In this document: positions 25,727 through 34,883 of the stretch, one piece after another
How the letters are laid out: every line of letters begins with the position of its first letter
Position numbering within the stretch: position 1 is the first letter of the stretch
Source: Pseudomonas fluorescens
GTDB taxonomy: Bacteria; Pseudomonadota; Gammaproteobacteria; Pseudomonadales; Pseudomonadaceae
Direction: 5' to 3'
Assembly (NCBI GenBank): GCA_902825215.1
Contig: LR782234.1
Coordinates: forward strand, 4,464,001-4,528,000
Length of the DNA stretch: 64,000 nucleotides
Position numbers and translations under genes: made by a program
The notes under the pieces: generated by a model
The model's input: the letters and a program-made list of their open reading frames with translations, nothing else
Told to the model about the DNA's origin: nothing
Database searches by the model: none

Positions 25727-26187
25727 AAGCGCCCCTTCACTTCGATCAACAGTTGGTCACAGGCTGCTTCGATCAGATCCAGCACCTGCTCGAAGCCTTG
25801 ATCGCCGTCGTAATACGGATCGGGCACTTCATCGACCAGCCCGGCATAACGGCGCAGGAACAGATCCAGCTCCGCCTTGCCAGTGGACGGTTGCAACGCC
25901 TTGAGGTTGCGCAGGTTGCTGTTGTCCATGGCCAGAATCAGGTCGTAGCTGGCGAAGTCGGCGCGACTGACCTGCTGCGCACGCTGTAGCGACAAATCAT
26001 AACCGCGCACTTTCGCTGCAGCCTGGCTGCGCTTGTCTGGCGGGTTGCCAACGTGCCAGTCACCGGTACCGGCCGAGGCCACTTCGACCTGATCCGCCAG
26101 CCCCGCTGCACGCAGCTTGTGACGCAAAACCCCTTCAGCGGTGGGCGAACGGCAAATGTTGCCCAGGCACACGAACAGAACGCGCAT
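25723..26187 (-). CDS. Low-molecular-weight protein tyrosine phosphatase
   Basis: The 154-residue protein has the P-loop VCLGNICRSPTAEG (CX5R) and the general-acid motif VPDPYYDG, both near their usual positions. Its target is unknown; relatives regulate polysaccharide export kinases. The ATG at 26187 overlaps kdsB by one base, and the order kdsB-ptp-murB matches PA2979-PA2977. Confidence 0.93.
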   Translation of the reverse strand: MRVLFVCLGNICRSPTAEGVLRHKLRAAGLADQVEVASAGTGDWHVGNPPDKRSQAAAKVRGYDLSLQRAQQVSRADFASYDLILAMDNSNLRNLKALQPSTGKAELDLFLRRYAGLVDEVPDPYYDGDQGFEQVLDLIEAACDQLLIEVKGRL

Positions 26188-26951
26188 CAGGCCCCCAGCA
26201 GGCGACGAACGCGTTCGAGGTCTTCGACGGTGTCGACACCGGTCGGCGGCGCGATCAACGCGTCGGCGACGTGAATGCGCACGCCGTGCCACAGGGCGCG
26301 GAGTTGCTCGAGGGATTCGGTGTTTTCCAGCCAGCACGGGCCCCAGTTGACGAAGTCCTGGAGGAACCCGGCGCGGTAGGCGTAGATACCGATGTGGCGA
26401 CGGTACGGCACGCCTTCAGGCAATTGCTCGCGGCTTTTGGCGAACGCATCGCGGGCCCATGGCAAGGTGGCGCGACTGAAGGTCAGCGCCAGGCCATTGA
26501 TGTCGCTGGCGACCTTGACCACATTGGGGTTGAACAGGGTTTCCACGTCTTCGATCGGCTCGGCCAGAGTGGCCATGCGCGCCTCGGTGTGGGCGGCAAG
26601 GTTGGCCGCGACCTGATCGATCACGCTGGGCGGAATCAGCGGCTCGTCGCCCTGCACATTGACCACGATCGCGTCAGACTCGAGGCCCAGCTTGGCGGCG
26701 ACTTCGGCCAGACGATCAGTGCCGGAATTGTGATCCTCGCGGGTCAGCACCACTTCGGCGCCAAAGCCCTTGCACGCCTCGACAATGCGCGCATCGTCAG
26801 TCGCCACCACCACACGCGTGGCGCTGCTTTTGCTCGCCTGCTCCCAGACGTGCTGGATCATCGGCTTGCCGGCAATATCCAGCAGCGGTTTGCCCGGCAG
26901 ACGCGTTGAGGCATAACGCGAGGGAATCACAACGGTGAAGGCTGTGCTCAT
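26187..26951 (-). CDS. kdsB: 3-deoxy-manno-octulosonate cytidylyltransferase
   Basis: KdsB activates Kdo with CTP for lipopolysaccharide core synthesis. The 254-residue protein has FTVVIPSRYASTRLPGKPL at the start and VNVQGDEPLIPP in the middle, which are family signatures. It lies in the lipid A / envelope operon with lpxK, overlapping its neighbours by 1-4 nt. Confidence 0.95.
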   Translation of the reverse strand: MSTAFTVVIPSRYASTRLPGKPLLDIAGKPMIQHVWEQASKSSATRVVVATDDARIVEACKGFGAEVVLTREDHNSGTDRLAEVAAKLGLESDAIVVNVQGDEPLIPPSVIDQVAANLAAHTEARMATLAEPIEDVETLFNPNVVKVASDINGLALTFSRATLPWARDAFAKSREQLPEGVPYRRHIGIYAYRAGFLQDFVNWGPCWLENTESLEQLRALWHGVRIHVADALIAPPTGVDTVEDLERVRRLLGA

Positions 26952-27133
26952 TTATCCAGACGCTCGTCGGTGGTCAGGGTGCGGGCTTCGCTCTCGAGCA
27001 TCACTGGGATGCCGTCGCGGATCGGGTACGCGAGGCCAGCGCCCTTGCTGATCAATTCGGTCTTGTCAGCACTGAGCTTGAGCGGACCTTTGCACACAGG
27101 GCAGGCGAGGATGTCGAGCAATTTGGTGTCCAT
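26948..27133 (-). CDS. Trm112/YcaR-family small protein
   Basis: The 61-residue protein reads MDTKLLDILACPVCKGPL and matches the zinc-ribbon-like Trm112 family (E. coli YcaR), although only one CPxC pair is visible. In bacteria the family is nearly always between lpxK and kdsB; its role is not established. The ATG at 27133 is preferred to one two codons earlier because it matches the family start. Confidence 0.9.
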   Translation of the reverse strand: MDTKLLDILACPVCKGPLKLSADKTELISKGAGLAYPIRDGIPVMLESEARTLTTDERLDK

Positions 27134-27157
27134 GAGCATTCCCAGATAAGTAAACAG

Positions 27158-28168
27158 TCAAGGCAAAAGCCGACCGGGCAGCAGACGTATCAGTTGCGTG
27201 TCGAACCAGGCCACGAAGGCCGGTGACGGCAACGCATCGACTGCCAGATACCACCAGTCGGCAGCAGCAAAGGCGCGGCACTTCACCGCGTCCTTTTCGG
27301 TCATCACCAACGGCAATGACGGGGTGAAATTCAAGGCCTGCACGCTGTACTCGGCGTGGTCGGCAAATGCATGGGGGATTGCGCGCCAGTCTAGCGCTTC
27401 GAGCGTATTGAAGAAACGTTGCGGATTGCCGATCCCGGCCACGGCATGCAGCGCCTGACCGGGCGCAAAATGTTCGAGCGGCTGGCGCTCGCCGCTGCGC
27501 AGGTTGATCAGTGCGGTGGGTTGCAGTTGAAAGGCAAAACCGTCTTGGCGATCCTCGCTGGCGCCGTTGAACAGCACGCCGTCGACGCTTTGCAGGCGCT
27601 CGACCGGCTCGCGCAAGGGACCCGCCGGCAGGCAGCGTTTATTGCCAAGGCCACGTGCCGCGTCAATCAGCACCAGCTCCAGATCGCGGCCCAAGCGGTA
27701 ATGCTGCATGCCGTCGTCGGAGAGGATCAGGTCCAGCGGTTCGCTGGCGAGCAGGGCTTTGACGGCGGCGCTGCGATCGGGATCGATCATCAGCGGCACG
27801 CCGGTGCGCTGGACGATCAGCAGCGGTTCATCGCCGGCAATATCAGCTGTTTGATCGGCCTCGACGCGCCACGGCAGTTGCGCCGGTTTGGCCCCGTAAC
27901 CCCGGCTGACCACGCCGACGCGCAAACCGCGCTGGCGACAGTGGTCGATCAGCCAGAGGATCATCGGCGTCTTGCCGGTACCGCCCACAGTGATGTTGCC
28001 GACCACGATCAACGGCACGGGCGGCTGGTAGATCTCGCCTTCGCCGTCGAGAAAGCGCTGGCGCTTGTTGACCACCACTCGGCGGTAGAGCATTTCCAGC
28101 GGTCGCAACAGCGTCAGGGCCGGGTGCCCCGCATACCACGCAGCGAGCAAGCGATCGGACAGGCTCAT
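27158..28168 (-). CDS. lpxK: Tetraacyldisaccharide 4'-kinase
   Basis: LpxK phosphorylates the 4' position of the lipid A precursor at the inner membrane. The 336-residue protein has the P-loop VGNITVGGTGKTP, LSDDGMQHYRLGRDLELVLID and RGYGAK segments. An N-terminal hydrophobic helix is weakly visible. It starts at the exbD stop codon with a 1-nt overlap. Confidence 0.94.
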   Translation of the reverse strand: MSLSDRLLAAWYAGHPALTLLRPLEMLYRRVVVNKRQRFLDGEGEIYQPPVPLIVVGNITVGGTGKTPMILWLIDHCRQRGLRVGVVSRGYGAKPAQLPWRVEADQTADIAGDEPLLIVQRTGVPLMIDPDRSAAVKALLASEPLDLILSDDGMQHYRLGRDLELVLIDAARGLGNKRCLPAGPLREPVERLQSVDGVLFNGASEDRQDGFAFQLQPTALINLRSGERQPLEHFAPGQALHAVAGIGNPQRFFNTLEALDWRAIPHAFADHAEYSVQALNFTPSLPLVMTEKDAVKCRAFAAADWWYLAVDALPSPAFVAWFDTQLIRLLPGRLLP

Positions 28169-28596
28169 CAGGATTTGGGCGCCGCCTCGACCGTGGTCAT
28201 GCGCAGATGGCTGAAACCGAGCTTGCCGGCCGCGTCCATGGCGGTGATCACGGATTGGTGCTGGGCCTTGCCGTCAGCGCTGATCGACAACGGCATGCTG
28301 GTGTCGCCGTTGGCTTCTTTCTGCATGGCGTCCATCAGGGTCGCCAGATCGTTTTTCGGCAGGACCTTGTTGTTCACCGAAAACACACCTTCGGCGCTGA
28401 TCGCGACATCCAGTTGCTTGACCTGCTGATCCTCGGCCGGCGAACCGCTGACCGCTTCCGGCAGATCCACGCGCAGCTGGGTTTCGCGGGTGAACGTGGT
28501 GGTCACCACAAAGAACAGCAACAGGATGAACACCACGTCAATCAGCGACGCGAGGTTGATGTCCACGGTTTCCCGGGGCTTGCGACGGAATTTCAC
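28168..28596 (-). CDS. exbD: ExbD/TolR-family biopolymer transporter
   Basis: The 142-residue protein has one N-terminal membrane helix with the conserved Asp in NLASLIDVVFILLLFFVV, which takes part in proton-driven motion with ExbB. The rest is a periplasmic domain. With the adjacent ExbB-like protein it forms an energising motor. This pair lies in the lipid A operon and is separate from the TonB-linked exbBD, so its partner is not obvious. Confidence 0.9.
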   Translation of the reverse strand: MKFRRKPRETVDINLASLIDVVFILLLFFVVTTTFTRETQLRVDLPEAVSGSPAEDQQVKQLDVAISAEGVFSVNNKVLPKNDLATLMDAMQKEANGDTSMPLSISADGKAQHQSVITAMDAAGKLGFSHLRMTTVEAAPKS

Positions 28597-29228
28597 GCTT
28601 TGCCCTCGGCCAGATCGACGTCACGGTCGCCCTGCACCACTTCCACCAGTTTGATCGCTTCCTGTTCCATGCCGACCACCAGCTCATCGATGCGGCGCTG
28701 CAGGAAACGGTGGAAGAACACCGCCGGAATACCGACCATCAGGCCCGCTGCCGTGGTGATCAGCGCTTTGGAAATACCCCCGGCGAGGACCGAGGCATTG
28801 GTGGTCATGCCGGTCCCGGTGAACGCGCTGAAAATGTCGATCATGCCCAGCACGGTGCCGAGCAGACCGAGCAGCGGCGCCATCGCAGCGATGGTCCCGA
28901 GCGCATTGATGTAGCGCTCCAGCTCATGAATGACACGGGCGGCGGCCTCTTCGATGCATTCTTTCATGATCTCGCGACCATGCTTGGAATTGGCCAGGCC
29001 AGCCGCAAGGATTTCACCCAGTGGCGAGTTGGCGCGCAACTCCTTGAGCTTTTCCTTGTTCAGTTGTTTGTCCTTGATCCAGACCCACACCTGGCCCAGC
29101 AGATGCTCGGGGGTGACGCGGCTGGCGCGCAGGGTCCACAGGCGCTCGGCGACAATCGCCATGGCCGCGATGGAACTCAGAATGATCGGCAACATCATCC
29201 AGCCGCCGGATTTGACCAATTCCCACAC
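28593..29228 (-). CDS. exbB: ExbB/TolQ/MotA-family proton channel protein
   Basis: The 211-residue protein has three membrane helices, at about residues 10-30, 110-130 and 155-175, with the family signature region FSAFTGTGMTTNASVLAGGISKALITTAAGL. I chose the GTG at 29228, reading VWELVKSGGWMMLPI, because GAGGGG lies upstream and the length fits. The pair starts the operon exbB-exbD-lpxK-trm112-kdsB-ptp-murB. Confidence 0.9.
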   Translation of the reverse strand: MWELVKSGGWMMLPIILSSIAAMAIVAERLWTLRASRVTPEHLLGQVWVWIKDKQLNKEKLKELRANSPLGEILAAGLANSKHGREIMKECIEEAAARVIHELERYINALGTIAAMAPLLGLLGTVLGMIDIFSAFTGTGMTTNASVLAGGISKALITTAAGLMVGIPAVFFHRFLQRRIDELVVGMEQEAIKLVEVVQGDRDVDLAEGKA

Positions 29229-29329
29229 AGTGACAGTCCCCTCGAAAAAGTGCGCCACTTTACCATACCGATTGCCGATTAAGACCCGCCGCCCCGACGA
29301 CCGTAACGCCACAGTCGCCCACGCGCCGA

Positions 29330-31570
29330 TCAGCGGGCCAGTGCCGGCGGATCACGCCAGAACCGCCGTTGGTGAAGCATGGTTTGCGCGGGCTGGAAGG
29401 TGCCCAATTGCAAATGGATGGCGCCGTGTTCGGCGCTGTCGTAGATGCGCAGGCGCTGTTTGCGGTAGCGCGCCATTACGGTCGGATGCGGATGACCGAA
29501 GGAATTGCCGTGACCGCGAGAAATCAGTACCGAGTGCGGCTGCAGTGCCTTGAGCAACGCCATCGACGATGAGCTGCGGCTGCCGTGATGCGGAGCTTGC
29601 AGCCATTGCGTCGGCACCGCCAGCGGCCCTTCGAGCAGGACCCGTTCGGCGTGACTGTCGATATCACCGGTCAACAACAGACGCTCGCCGTTGGCCTCGA
29701 TCTGCAACACGCAAGAGCGTTGATTGCTGTCGTGGGCGTCTGCCCATTGCCAGAGCTGAAAACTGACCCCGTCCCACTGCCATTGCTGTCCGGACTCACA
29801 GGCAGCGGCGTTCAACAGTTGAGGTAATCCCTCAGGATCACCACTGATCACGCGATCGATCGGCAGACCACGGGAGACCGCCAGCGCTCCACCGGCATGA
29901 TCGGCGTCGGCGTGGCTGAGCAGCATCAGGTCGAGTTTTTCCACGCGCCATTTGCGCAACGCGGGCAAGACCACGCGTTCGCCAATATCGAACTCACCAA
30001 AGCGCGGCCCGGCGTCGTACAGCAACGCGTGGTGCCGGGTGCGGATCAGGATCGCCAGACCTTGCCCCACGTCCAGTTGCCAGACGTCGGCAAGGCCTTC
30101 TGCCAGTCGCTCGCGCGGCGGCAGCGCCAGCAATAACAACAACGGCCAGCCCAGCGGACGCAGCGGCACACCGCGCGGCAACAACAGCAGCATCGCGCCG
30201 AGGCTGCCGAGCAGCCAGATCCCGCCGGGTAGCGAGCCGGGAATCCACGCGGGCCACAGACCGGCAATCACCGCGAGCCCGCGAAACAGCCAATCGATCA
30301 AGCCACCCGCCAGCCACAGCAAGCCTTCGCCGACATACGGCACCGGCAACAGCAACAGCAGCGTCCCGAGCAACGCTGGCGGCAACACCACCAGACTGAC
30401 CCAAGGTACCGCGAGCAGATTGGCCAACGGCCCGCTCACGCTGATCGGCAGACTCAACGCCAGCAGCACCGGGCACAGGCCGATCGCGATCAGCCATTGC
30501 GCCCGCGTCCAGGTCTGCCACCAGCGCCACGCACCGAGACGACCGCCGAAGGTAAAGATCAACACCGCCACCGCCGCGAACGACAGCCAGAAACCCGGAC
30601 GCAGACTGGCCAGCGGGTCGAGCAACAACACGCCATTGAACGCCAGCAACAGCGGCCACCACGCCCCGAGATGGCGAAAACGCAGACGCCATAACAACAC
30701 CAGCCCGACCATCACGCAGGCCCGCTGCACCGGCACATCGAACCCGGCGAGCAAGCCATAGCCCAGCGCCGACGCGAAGGCCAGGCCACAGGCCCACGGC
30801 AACCACGGCCAGCGCAGCGGCCACAGTCCGTACCGCGCCAGCCCGGCGACCAACAGGTACATGACCGCCGCCAACAGGCCGATGTGCTGGCCGGAAATCA
30901 CCAGCAAGTGCACGGTGCCGGTGTCCTGGAGGATCTGCCAGTCTTCACGACTCAGCCCGGAACCATCGCCCAGCACCAGCGCCGCCAACGCACCGCTGCG
31001 GCCTTGCGCATCCACCCCCAGCAAACGCTGTCGAATGCTGTCACGCCAGGCCCAGCGCGCCTCGCTCAGGCGCTGACCATCCTTGATCGTTCCAGTTGCG
31101 CCGATGCGTTGCGCCAACAACCAGGCTTCGAAATCGAAGGCATCGGGATTGCGCAAGCCATGCGGGCGTTTCAGTTTCACTGCCAGACGCCAACGCTCGC
31201 CGCTATTGACCGCAGGCCCCGCGTACCAGGCCAGACGCATCCGCGCCGGCAGTTTTTCGTGCCGCGACCGCGCCTCAGCCAACTCGAAGCGCACCACGCC
31301 CTCGCTGCTTTGCGGCAGACCGACCACGCGCCCCTCGAGCCAGCGGGTTTCGCCATCAAGCTTCAGCGCCAGACGATCATCCAGTGCCCACTGCGCTGTG
31401 ACGTTGCTCCAGGCGAAACCGAATAGCACGAACGCCAACGGATAACTGCGAAACGGCAGCAGCATCAGCGCCACCACCGGCAGCAACAGCATCAACCAGA
31501 CCGGCGGTAACGCCGGCATGAAAACCGGGGCCAGCAGACCGACTGCCAGCGCCATCATCCCTGTGCGCAT
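29330..31570 (-). CDS. comEC: DNA internalisation protein ComEC/Rec2
   Basis: ComEC forms the inner-membrane channel for single-stranded DNA uptake. The 746-residue protein has an N-terminal soluble part, about ten membrane helices (competence domain, about residues 200-490), and a C-terminal metallo-beta-lactamase domain with SHADADHAGG, TGDIDSHAE and APHHGSRSS. The start at 31570 (MRTGMMALAVGLL) fits the usual N-terminus; an 11-codon longer frame is possible. Nothing suggests that it is broken, although natural competence of the strain is unknown. Confidence 0.9.
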   Translation of the reverse strand: MRTGMMALAVGLLAPVFMPALPPVWLMLLLPVVALMLLPFRSYPLAFVLFGFAWSNVTAQWALDDRLALKLDGETRWLEGRVVGLPQSSEGVVRFELAEARSRHEKLPARMRLAWYAGPAVNSGERWRLAVKLKRPHGLRNPDAFDFEAWLLAQRIGATGTIKDGQRLSEARWAWRDSIRQRLLGVDAQGRSGALAALVLGDGSGLSREDWQILQDTGTVHLLVISGQHIGLLAAVMYLLVAGLARYGLWPLRWPWLPWACGLAFASALGYGLLAGFDVPVQRACVMVGLVLLWRLRFRHLGAWWPLLLAFNGVLLLDPLASLRPGFWLSFAAVAVLIFTFGGRLGAWRWWQTWTRAQWLIAIGLCPVLLALSLPISVSGPLANLLAVPWVSLVVLPPALLGTLLLLLPVPYVGEGLLWLAGGLIDWLFRGLAVIAGLWPAWIPGSLPGGIWLLGSLGAMLLLLPRGVPLRPLGWPLLLLLALPPRERLAEGLADVWQLDVGQGLAILIRTRHHALLYDAGPRFGEFDIGERVVLPALRKWRVEKLDLMLLSHADADHAGGALAVSRGLPIDRVISGDPEGLPQLLNAAACESGQQWQWDGVSFQLWQWADAHDSNQRSCVLQIEANGERLLLTGDIDSHAERVLLEGPLAVPTQWLQAPHHGSRSSSSMALLKALQPHSVLISRGHGNSFGHPHPTVMARYRKQRLRIYDSAEHGAIHLQLGTFQPAQTMLHQRRFWRDPPALAR

Positions 31571-31706
31571 AAGCCCGTCCTTGAGAGTCCCGCACTTAGG
31601 CATAGCGGGTGTCGGGCACCCGCGTCGTCAATAATTGTCACAAAGTCTGAATGGGCTGTTCGTAGAATCCAGACATACTTGCCGCCTTAACCGACCGAGA
31701 AGCCTT

Positions 31707-32225
31707 ATGCCCCGGCGCTTATTCAAACGTTACATGCCCGACCCGACGAGCATCAGGGAACACAAATCCTTACGCTTTCTCGGCAAGTTGCTGCATGACC
31801 CGAACCTCTGGCACCTCAACCGCCACTCGGTGGCCCGAGCGATGGCGGTTGGCCTGTTCGCCGCGTTCCTGCCCATTCCGGCGCAGATGCTGGTCGCCGC
31901 CGCACTGGCAATCACCGTGCGCGGCAACATGCCGATCGCCGTCAGCCTGGTCTGGCTGACCAACCCGATCACCATGCCGGCGGTATTCTTCTGCACTTAT
32001 CAGGCCGGCGCATGGTTGATGGACGTACCCGCGCGACACCTGCCGGACGAACTGTCCTGGGAATGGATCAGCGGCGAACTGTCGACGCTGTGGCAACCGT
32101 TTCTGCTCGGATCCGTGGTGGTCGGACTGGTGCTCGGCGCCCTCGCCTACTGTGTTGTGATGATGTACTGGCGCTGGTGGGTCGCCCGACAATGGGCACG
32201 GCGCAAGAAAAGCCGGCAGAAATGA
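31707..32225 (+). CDS. DUF2062 membrane protein
   Basis: The 172-residue protein has about three membrane segments and the family stretch SVARAMAVGLFAAFLPIPAQMLVAA followed by NPITMPAVFF. DUF2062 proteins sit next to comEC in pseudomonads (PA2985) and their role is not known. The basic C-terminus (RRKKSRQK) is cytosolic by the positive-inside rule. It is divergent from comEC and followed by a clear terminator. Confidence 0.88.
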   Translation: MPRRLFKRYMPDPTSIREHKSLRFLGKLLHDPNLWHLNRHSVARAMAVGLFAAFLPIPAQMLVAAALAITVRGNMPIAVSLVWLTNPITMPAVFFCTYQAGAWLMDVPARHLPDELSWEWISGELSTLWQPFLLGSVVVGLVLGALAYCVVMMYWRWWVARQWARRKKSRQK

Positions 32226-32229
32226 ATGC

Positions 32230-32262
32230 AAAACGGCCTCCGTAGTGGGAGGCCGTTTTTTA
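32230..32262 (+). terminator. Terminator after the DUF2062 gene
   Basis: AAACGGCCTCC pairs with GGAGGCCGTTT over a 6-nt loop and runs into TTTTTT, 5 bp after the stop codon. Confidence 0.88.
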
Positions 32263-32282
32263 TTGCAGTGTTTGGGGTGGTG

Positions 32283-32308
32283 CCATCGCTTGCGGGCAAG
32301 CTCCCACA
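32283..32308. repeat. Single REP-like unit
   Basis: The unit CCATCGCTTGCGGGCAAGCT with a CCCACA tail recurs almost unchanged at 32953. The two copies are direct repeats on either side of composite repeat 1. Confidence 0.7.
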
Positions 32309-32412
32309 AAAAACCGCGGCCACCCTCAGGTCGAGTATCAGCTCGCCTGCTGTTGATTTTGATGCACCGGCGACGTTGAAGCCTGAGACTTGAAATCAGC
32401 TGAAAATCAAAA

Positions 32413-32920
32413 GTCCCTCACCCTAGCCCTCTCCCGGAGGGAGAGGGAACTGACCGTGGGGAATGCGAAAGTTACGCCGACCTGAAATACCGAGTCGTAC
32501 GCAAATTTCAAAGCCAACCAGGATCGGCTCCCTCTCCCTCGGGAGAGGGCTGGGGTGAGGGGCGAATCCACCGCAAACCCCAAGCCAAACACCCGCTTCT
32601 CACCACTCAACAATGAGCGTTAGCTCGAGTGCTCTTGATCTTGATCTTGCCTAACCAGCGACACCGGAAGGCTGAGTGGAGGGATTGATCCGGGCGTGGG
32701 AGCGCAGCGACCGTACGACGAAGTCGTACACAGCGGAAGGAGGTGCAGCGCAGCAAACCGTAGCCGCTGCGCCCGGATCAGTCCCGGAGCGAAGGGACCC
32801 GAGCCTGCGAGGGCCGTACGTAGGAGCAAGCGTTTTTTGCTTACTTTTTTTGGCGCTTGTAAAAAAGTAAGTCGCCGTCAGGCGAAACCACAAGCAGCCG
32901 TTACCGCAGCAACGGATATG
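32413..32920 (+). repeat. Composite repeat, copy 1 (modules A and B)
   Basis: This is the first of five copies of an element of about 500 bp. Module A (32413-32562) is bounded by long GC-rich inverted arms around a core with ATACCGAGTCGTACGCAAAT. Module B (about 32601-32920) starts CAACAATGAGCGTTAGCTCG. It contains a GATCCGGGCG/CGCCCGGATC inverted repeat (32697 onward), a hairpin GTACGAC-GAA-GTCGTAC at 32713-32729 and a stem CTTACTTTTTT/AAAAAAGTAAG near 32839-32872. Both stems differ in sequence from the other four copies but keep their pairing. The copy sits between the convergent DUF2062 and ABC permease genes. No gene is convincing inside it. Confidence 0.9.
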
Positions 32921-32952
32921 TACTCTGTCAAAAAAATAGTCGCCTGAAAGAA

Positions 32953-33036
32953 AGCCATCGCTTGCAGGCAAGCTCCCACATTAACAGCGGCTGTGCTCAG
33001 ACATTGTGAGCGACACCGACCGTGTGGGAGCCAACC
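32953..33036. repeat. Degenerate REP doublet
   Basis: A REP-like unit CCATCGCTTGCAGGCAAGCT lies at about 32955-32980. The inverted end GTGTGGGAGCC lies at about 33021-33031. Together they look like a decayed REPIN. Confidence 0.6.
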
Positions 33037-33041
33037 TCAGA

Positions 33042-33821
33042 TCAGGTACGCATCCCCCGCCCACTCACCAGCAGCCGCGCGCAACCGAGATACAACACCA
33101 CCGTCGCCACCAGCATAAACGTGATCGCGATACCAATCCGGATATCCGATACCCCCAGAATCCCGTAGCGGAAGGCGTTAACCATGTGCAGCACCGGATT
33201 AGCCAGCGACACCGTCTGCCAGAACGGCGGCAACAGCGTGATCGAATAAAACACCCCACCCAGGTAAGTCAGCGGCGTCAGCACGAAGGTCGGAATAATC
33301 GAAATATCATCGAAGTTGCGCGCAAACACCGCATTGATGAAGCCCAAAAGCGAGAAAATCGTCGCCGTCAGCACCACCACCAGAATGGTCACACCCAGGT
33401 GATGCACCTGCAGATCGGTGAAGAACAGCGAAAGAATCGTCACGATCAAACCCACCGCCAGACCGCGCAACACGCCACCAATGGTGAAGCCGATCAGAAT
33501 CGTGTGCGGTGACACCGGCGAGACCATCAGCTCTTCAATAGAGCGCTGGAACTTGCTGCCGAAGAAACTCGAAACCACGTTGCCGTAGGAGTTGGTGATC
33601 ACCGACATCATGATCAGCCCCGGCACGATGTACTCCATGTACGTGAAGCCCCCCATGTCACCGATCTGTCGGCCAATCAGGTTACCGAAGATCACAAAGT
33701 ACAGAACCATGGTGATCGCCGGCGGCAGCAGGGTCTGCGGCCAGATCCGCATGAAGCGTTTGACCTCGCGGTAAACGATGGTCTGCAGGGCGACGAGGTT
33801 GGGACCGAACTCAGAACTCAT
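33042..33821 (-). CDS. ABC transporter permease (YadH-like, ABC-2 type)
   Basis: The 259-residue protein has six predicted membrane helices and the ABC-2 signature region with IEELMVSPVSPHTILIG. It pairs with the ATPase encoded directly upstream (4-nt overlap). E. coli YadGH is the closest well-known pair; the exported substrate is not established. The order ABC pair-GST recalls PA2811-PA2813. Its 3' end faces composite repeat 1. Confidence 0.9.
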   Translation of the reverse strand: MSSEFGPNLVALQTIVYREVKRFMRIWPQTLLPPAITMVLYFVIFGNLIGRQIGDMGGFTYMEYIVPGLIMMSVITNSYGNVVSSFFGSKFQRSIEELMVSPVSPHTILIGFTIGGVLRGLAVGLIVTILSLFFTDLQVHHLGVTILVVVLTATIFSLLGFINAVFARNFDDISIIPTFVLTPLTYLGGVFYSITLLPPFWQTVSLANPVLHMVNAFRYGILGVSDIRIGIAITFMLVATVVLYLGCARLLVSGRGMRT

Positions 33822-34750
33822 ACCGCCACCTTCGACAGATTTTTTTCTACCAGCGACACGAACAGCTCCTCGAGGCGATTGGTTTTGTTACGCAGGCTCA
33901 GCACTTCGATGTTCTGCAAGGCCAACTGGCCGAACAGCGCAGTAATGCCCATCGACTTGTCGACCTGCACTTCCAGCGTGTGCGCATCAATCAGTCGCGA
34001 CGGGTAGCCGACCAGTTGCGGCGCGGCCGCCAGATCACCCTTGAGATCGAGCAGGAAGGTTTCCACATGCAACTGACCGAGCAGCTGACGCATGCTGGTG
34101 TTCTCGACAATCGTGCCGTGGTCGATGATGCCGATATTGCGGCACAACTGCTCAGCCTCCTCCAGATAATGCGTGGTGAGGATGATAGTGATGCCTTTCT
34201 GGTTCAGTTCGGTGAGGAAGGTCCACATCGACCGACGCAGCTCGATGTCGACGCCCGCAGTCGGCTCGTCGAGGATCAGCAGGCGCGGTTCGTGCACCAG
34301 TGCGCGAGCGATCATCAAGCGCCGCTTCATGCCGCCGGACAGCGAACGCGACGGCACATCGCGCTTGTCCCACAAGCCCAGTTGCGTCAGGTACTGCTCG
34401 GCGCGTTCCTTGGCGATCTTCGCCGGAATGCCGTAGTAACCGGCCTGGGTCACGACGATGTCGAAGGTCTTTTCGAACTGGTTGAAATTGAATTCCTGGG
34501 GCACCACGCCGATCGAGCGCTTGAGCGCGGCCGGGTTCTTGTCCAGGTCGTGGCCAAAGATATTCACTGTGCCGCTGGTCTTGTTGACCAGGGTCGAGAG
34601 AATGCCAATCGTGGTGGATTTGCCGGCGCCGTTGGGGCCGAGCAAGGCGAAGAAGTCACCTTCGGCGACGTCCAGATCGATACCACTCAAGGCCTGGAAC
34701 CCGTTGCCGTAGGTTTTGGTTAGCTGCCGGATGGACAGAGCGGAACTCAT
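33818..34750 (-). CDS. ABC transporter ATP-binding protein (YadG-like)
   Basis: The 310-residue ATPase has the Walker A motif GPNGAGKST, the signature SRSLSGGMKRRL, Walker B LLILDEPTAGVD and the switch His in TTHYLEEAEQL. It drives the permease encoded next. I chose the Met at 34750 (MSSALSIRQLTKTYGNG) by family pattern; a start six codons earlier is equally open, and neither has a clear ribosome binding site. Confidence 0.92.
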   Translation of the reverse strand: MSSALSIRQLTKTYGNGFQALSGIDLDVAEGDFFALLGPNGAGKSTTIGILSTLVNKTSGTVNIFGHDLDKNPAALKRSIGVVPQEFNFNQFEKTFDIVVTQAGYYGIPAKIAKERAEQYLTQLGLWDKRDVPSRSLSGGMKRRLMIARALVHEPRLLILDEPTAGVDIELRRSMWTFLTELNQKGITIILTTHYLEEAEQLCRNIGIIDHGTIVENTSMRQLLGQLHVETFLLDLKGDLAAAPQLVGYPSRLIDAHTLEVQVDKSMGITALFGQLALQNIEVLSLRNKTNRLEELFVSLVEKNLSKVAV

Positions 34751-34883
34751 ATCGGATTTACGCACCATGAAGGGAAGAAAGGACTAAATAAGGGCGAGCG
34801 GCGAGGGAAACAACCGCGGCGCAAGTTCGCAATGGTGCTTGCCGCCGCCGCACAAGTACAGTCAAGTGTGTCGATAGTAATTA

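Noticed and set aside
32651..32971. Open frames of about 70-130 codons inside module B of the composite repeats
   Set aside because: The similar peptides in the five copies follow from DNA similarity and unchanged length. The base changes keep stem pairing, not codons, and no start with a ribosome binding site is present.
31570..33042. Missing lolCDE genes next to comEC and DUF2062 as a sign of deletion
   Set aside because: P. aeruginosa has lolCDE here, but gene order differs across the genus, and one window cannot show a loss.
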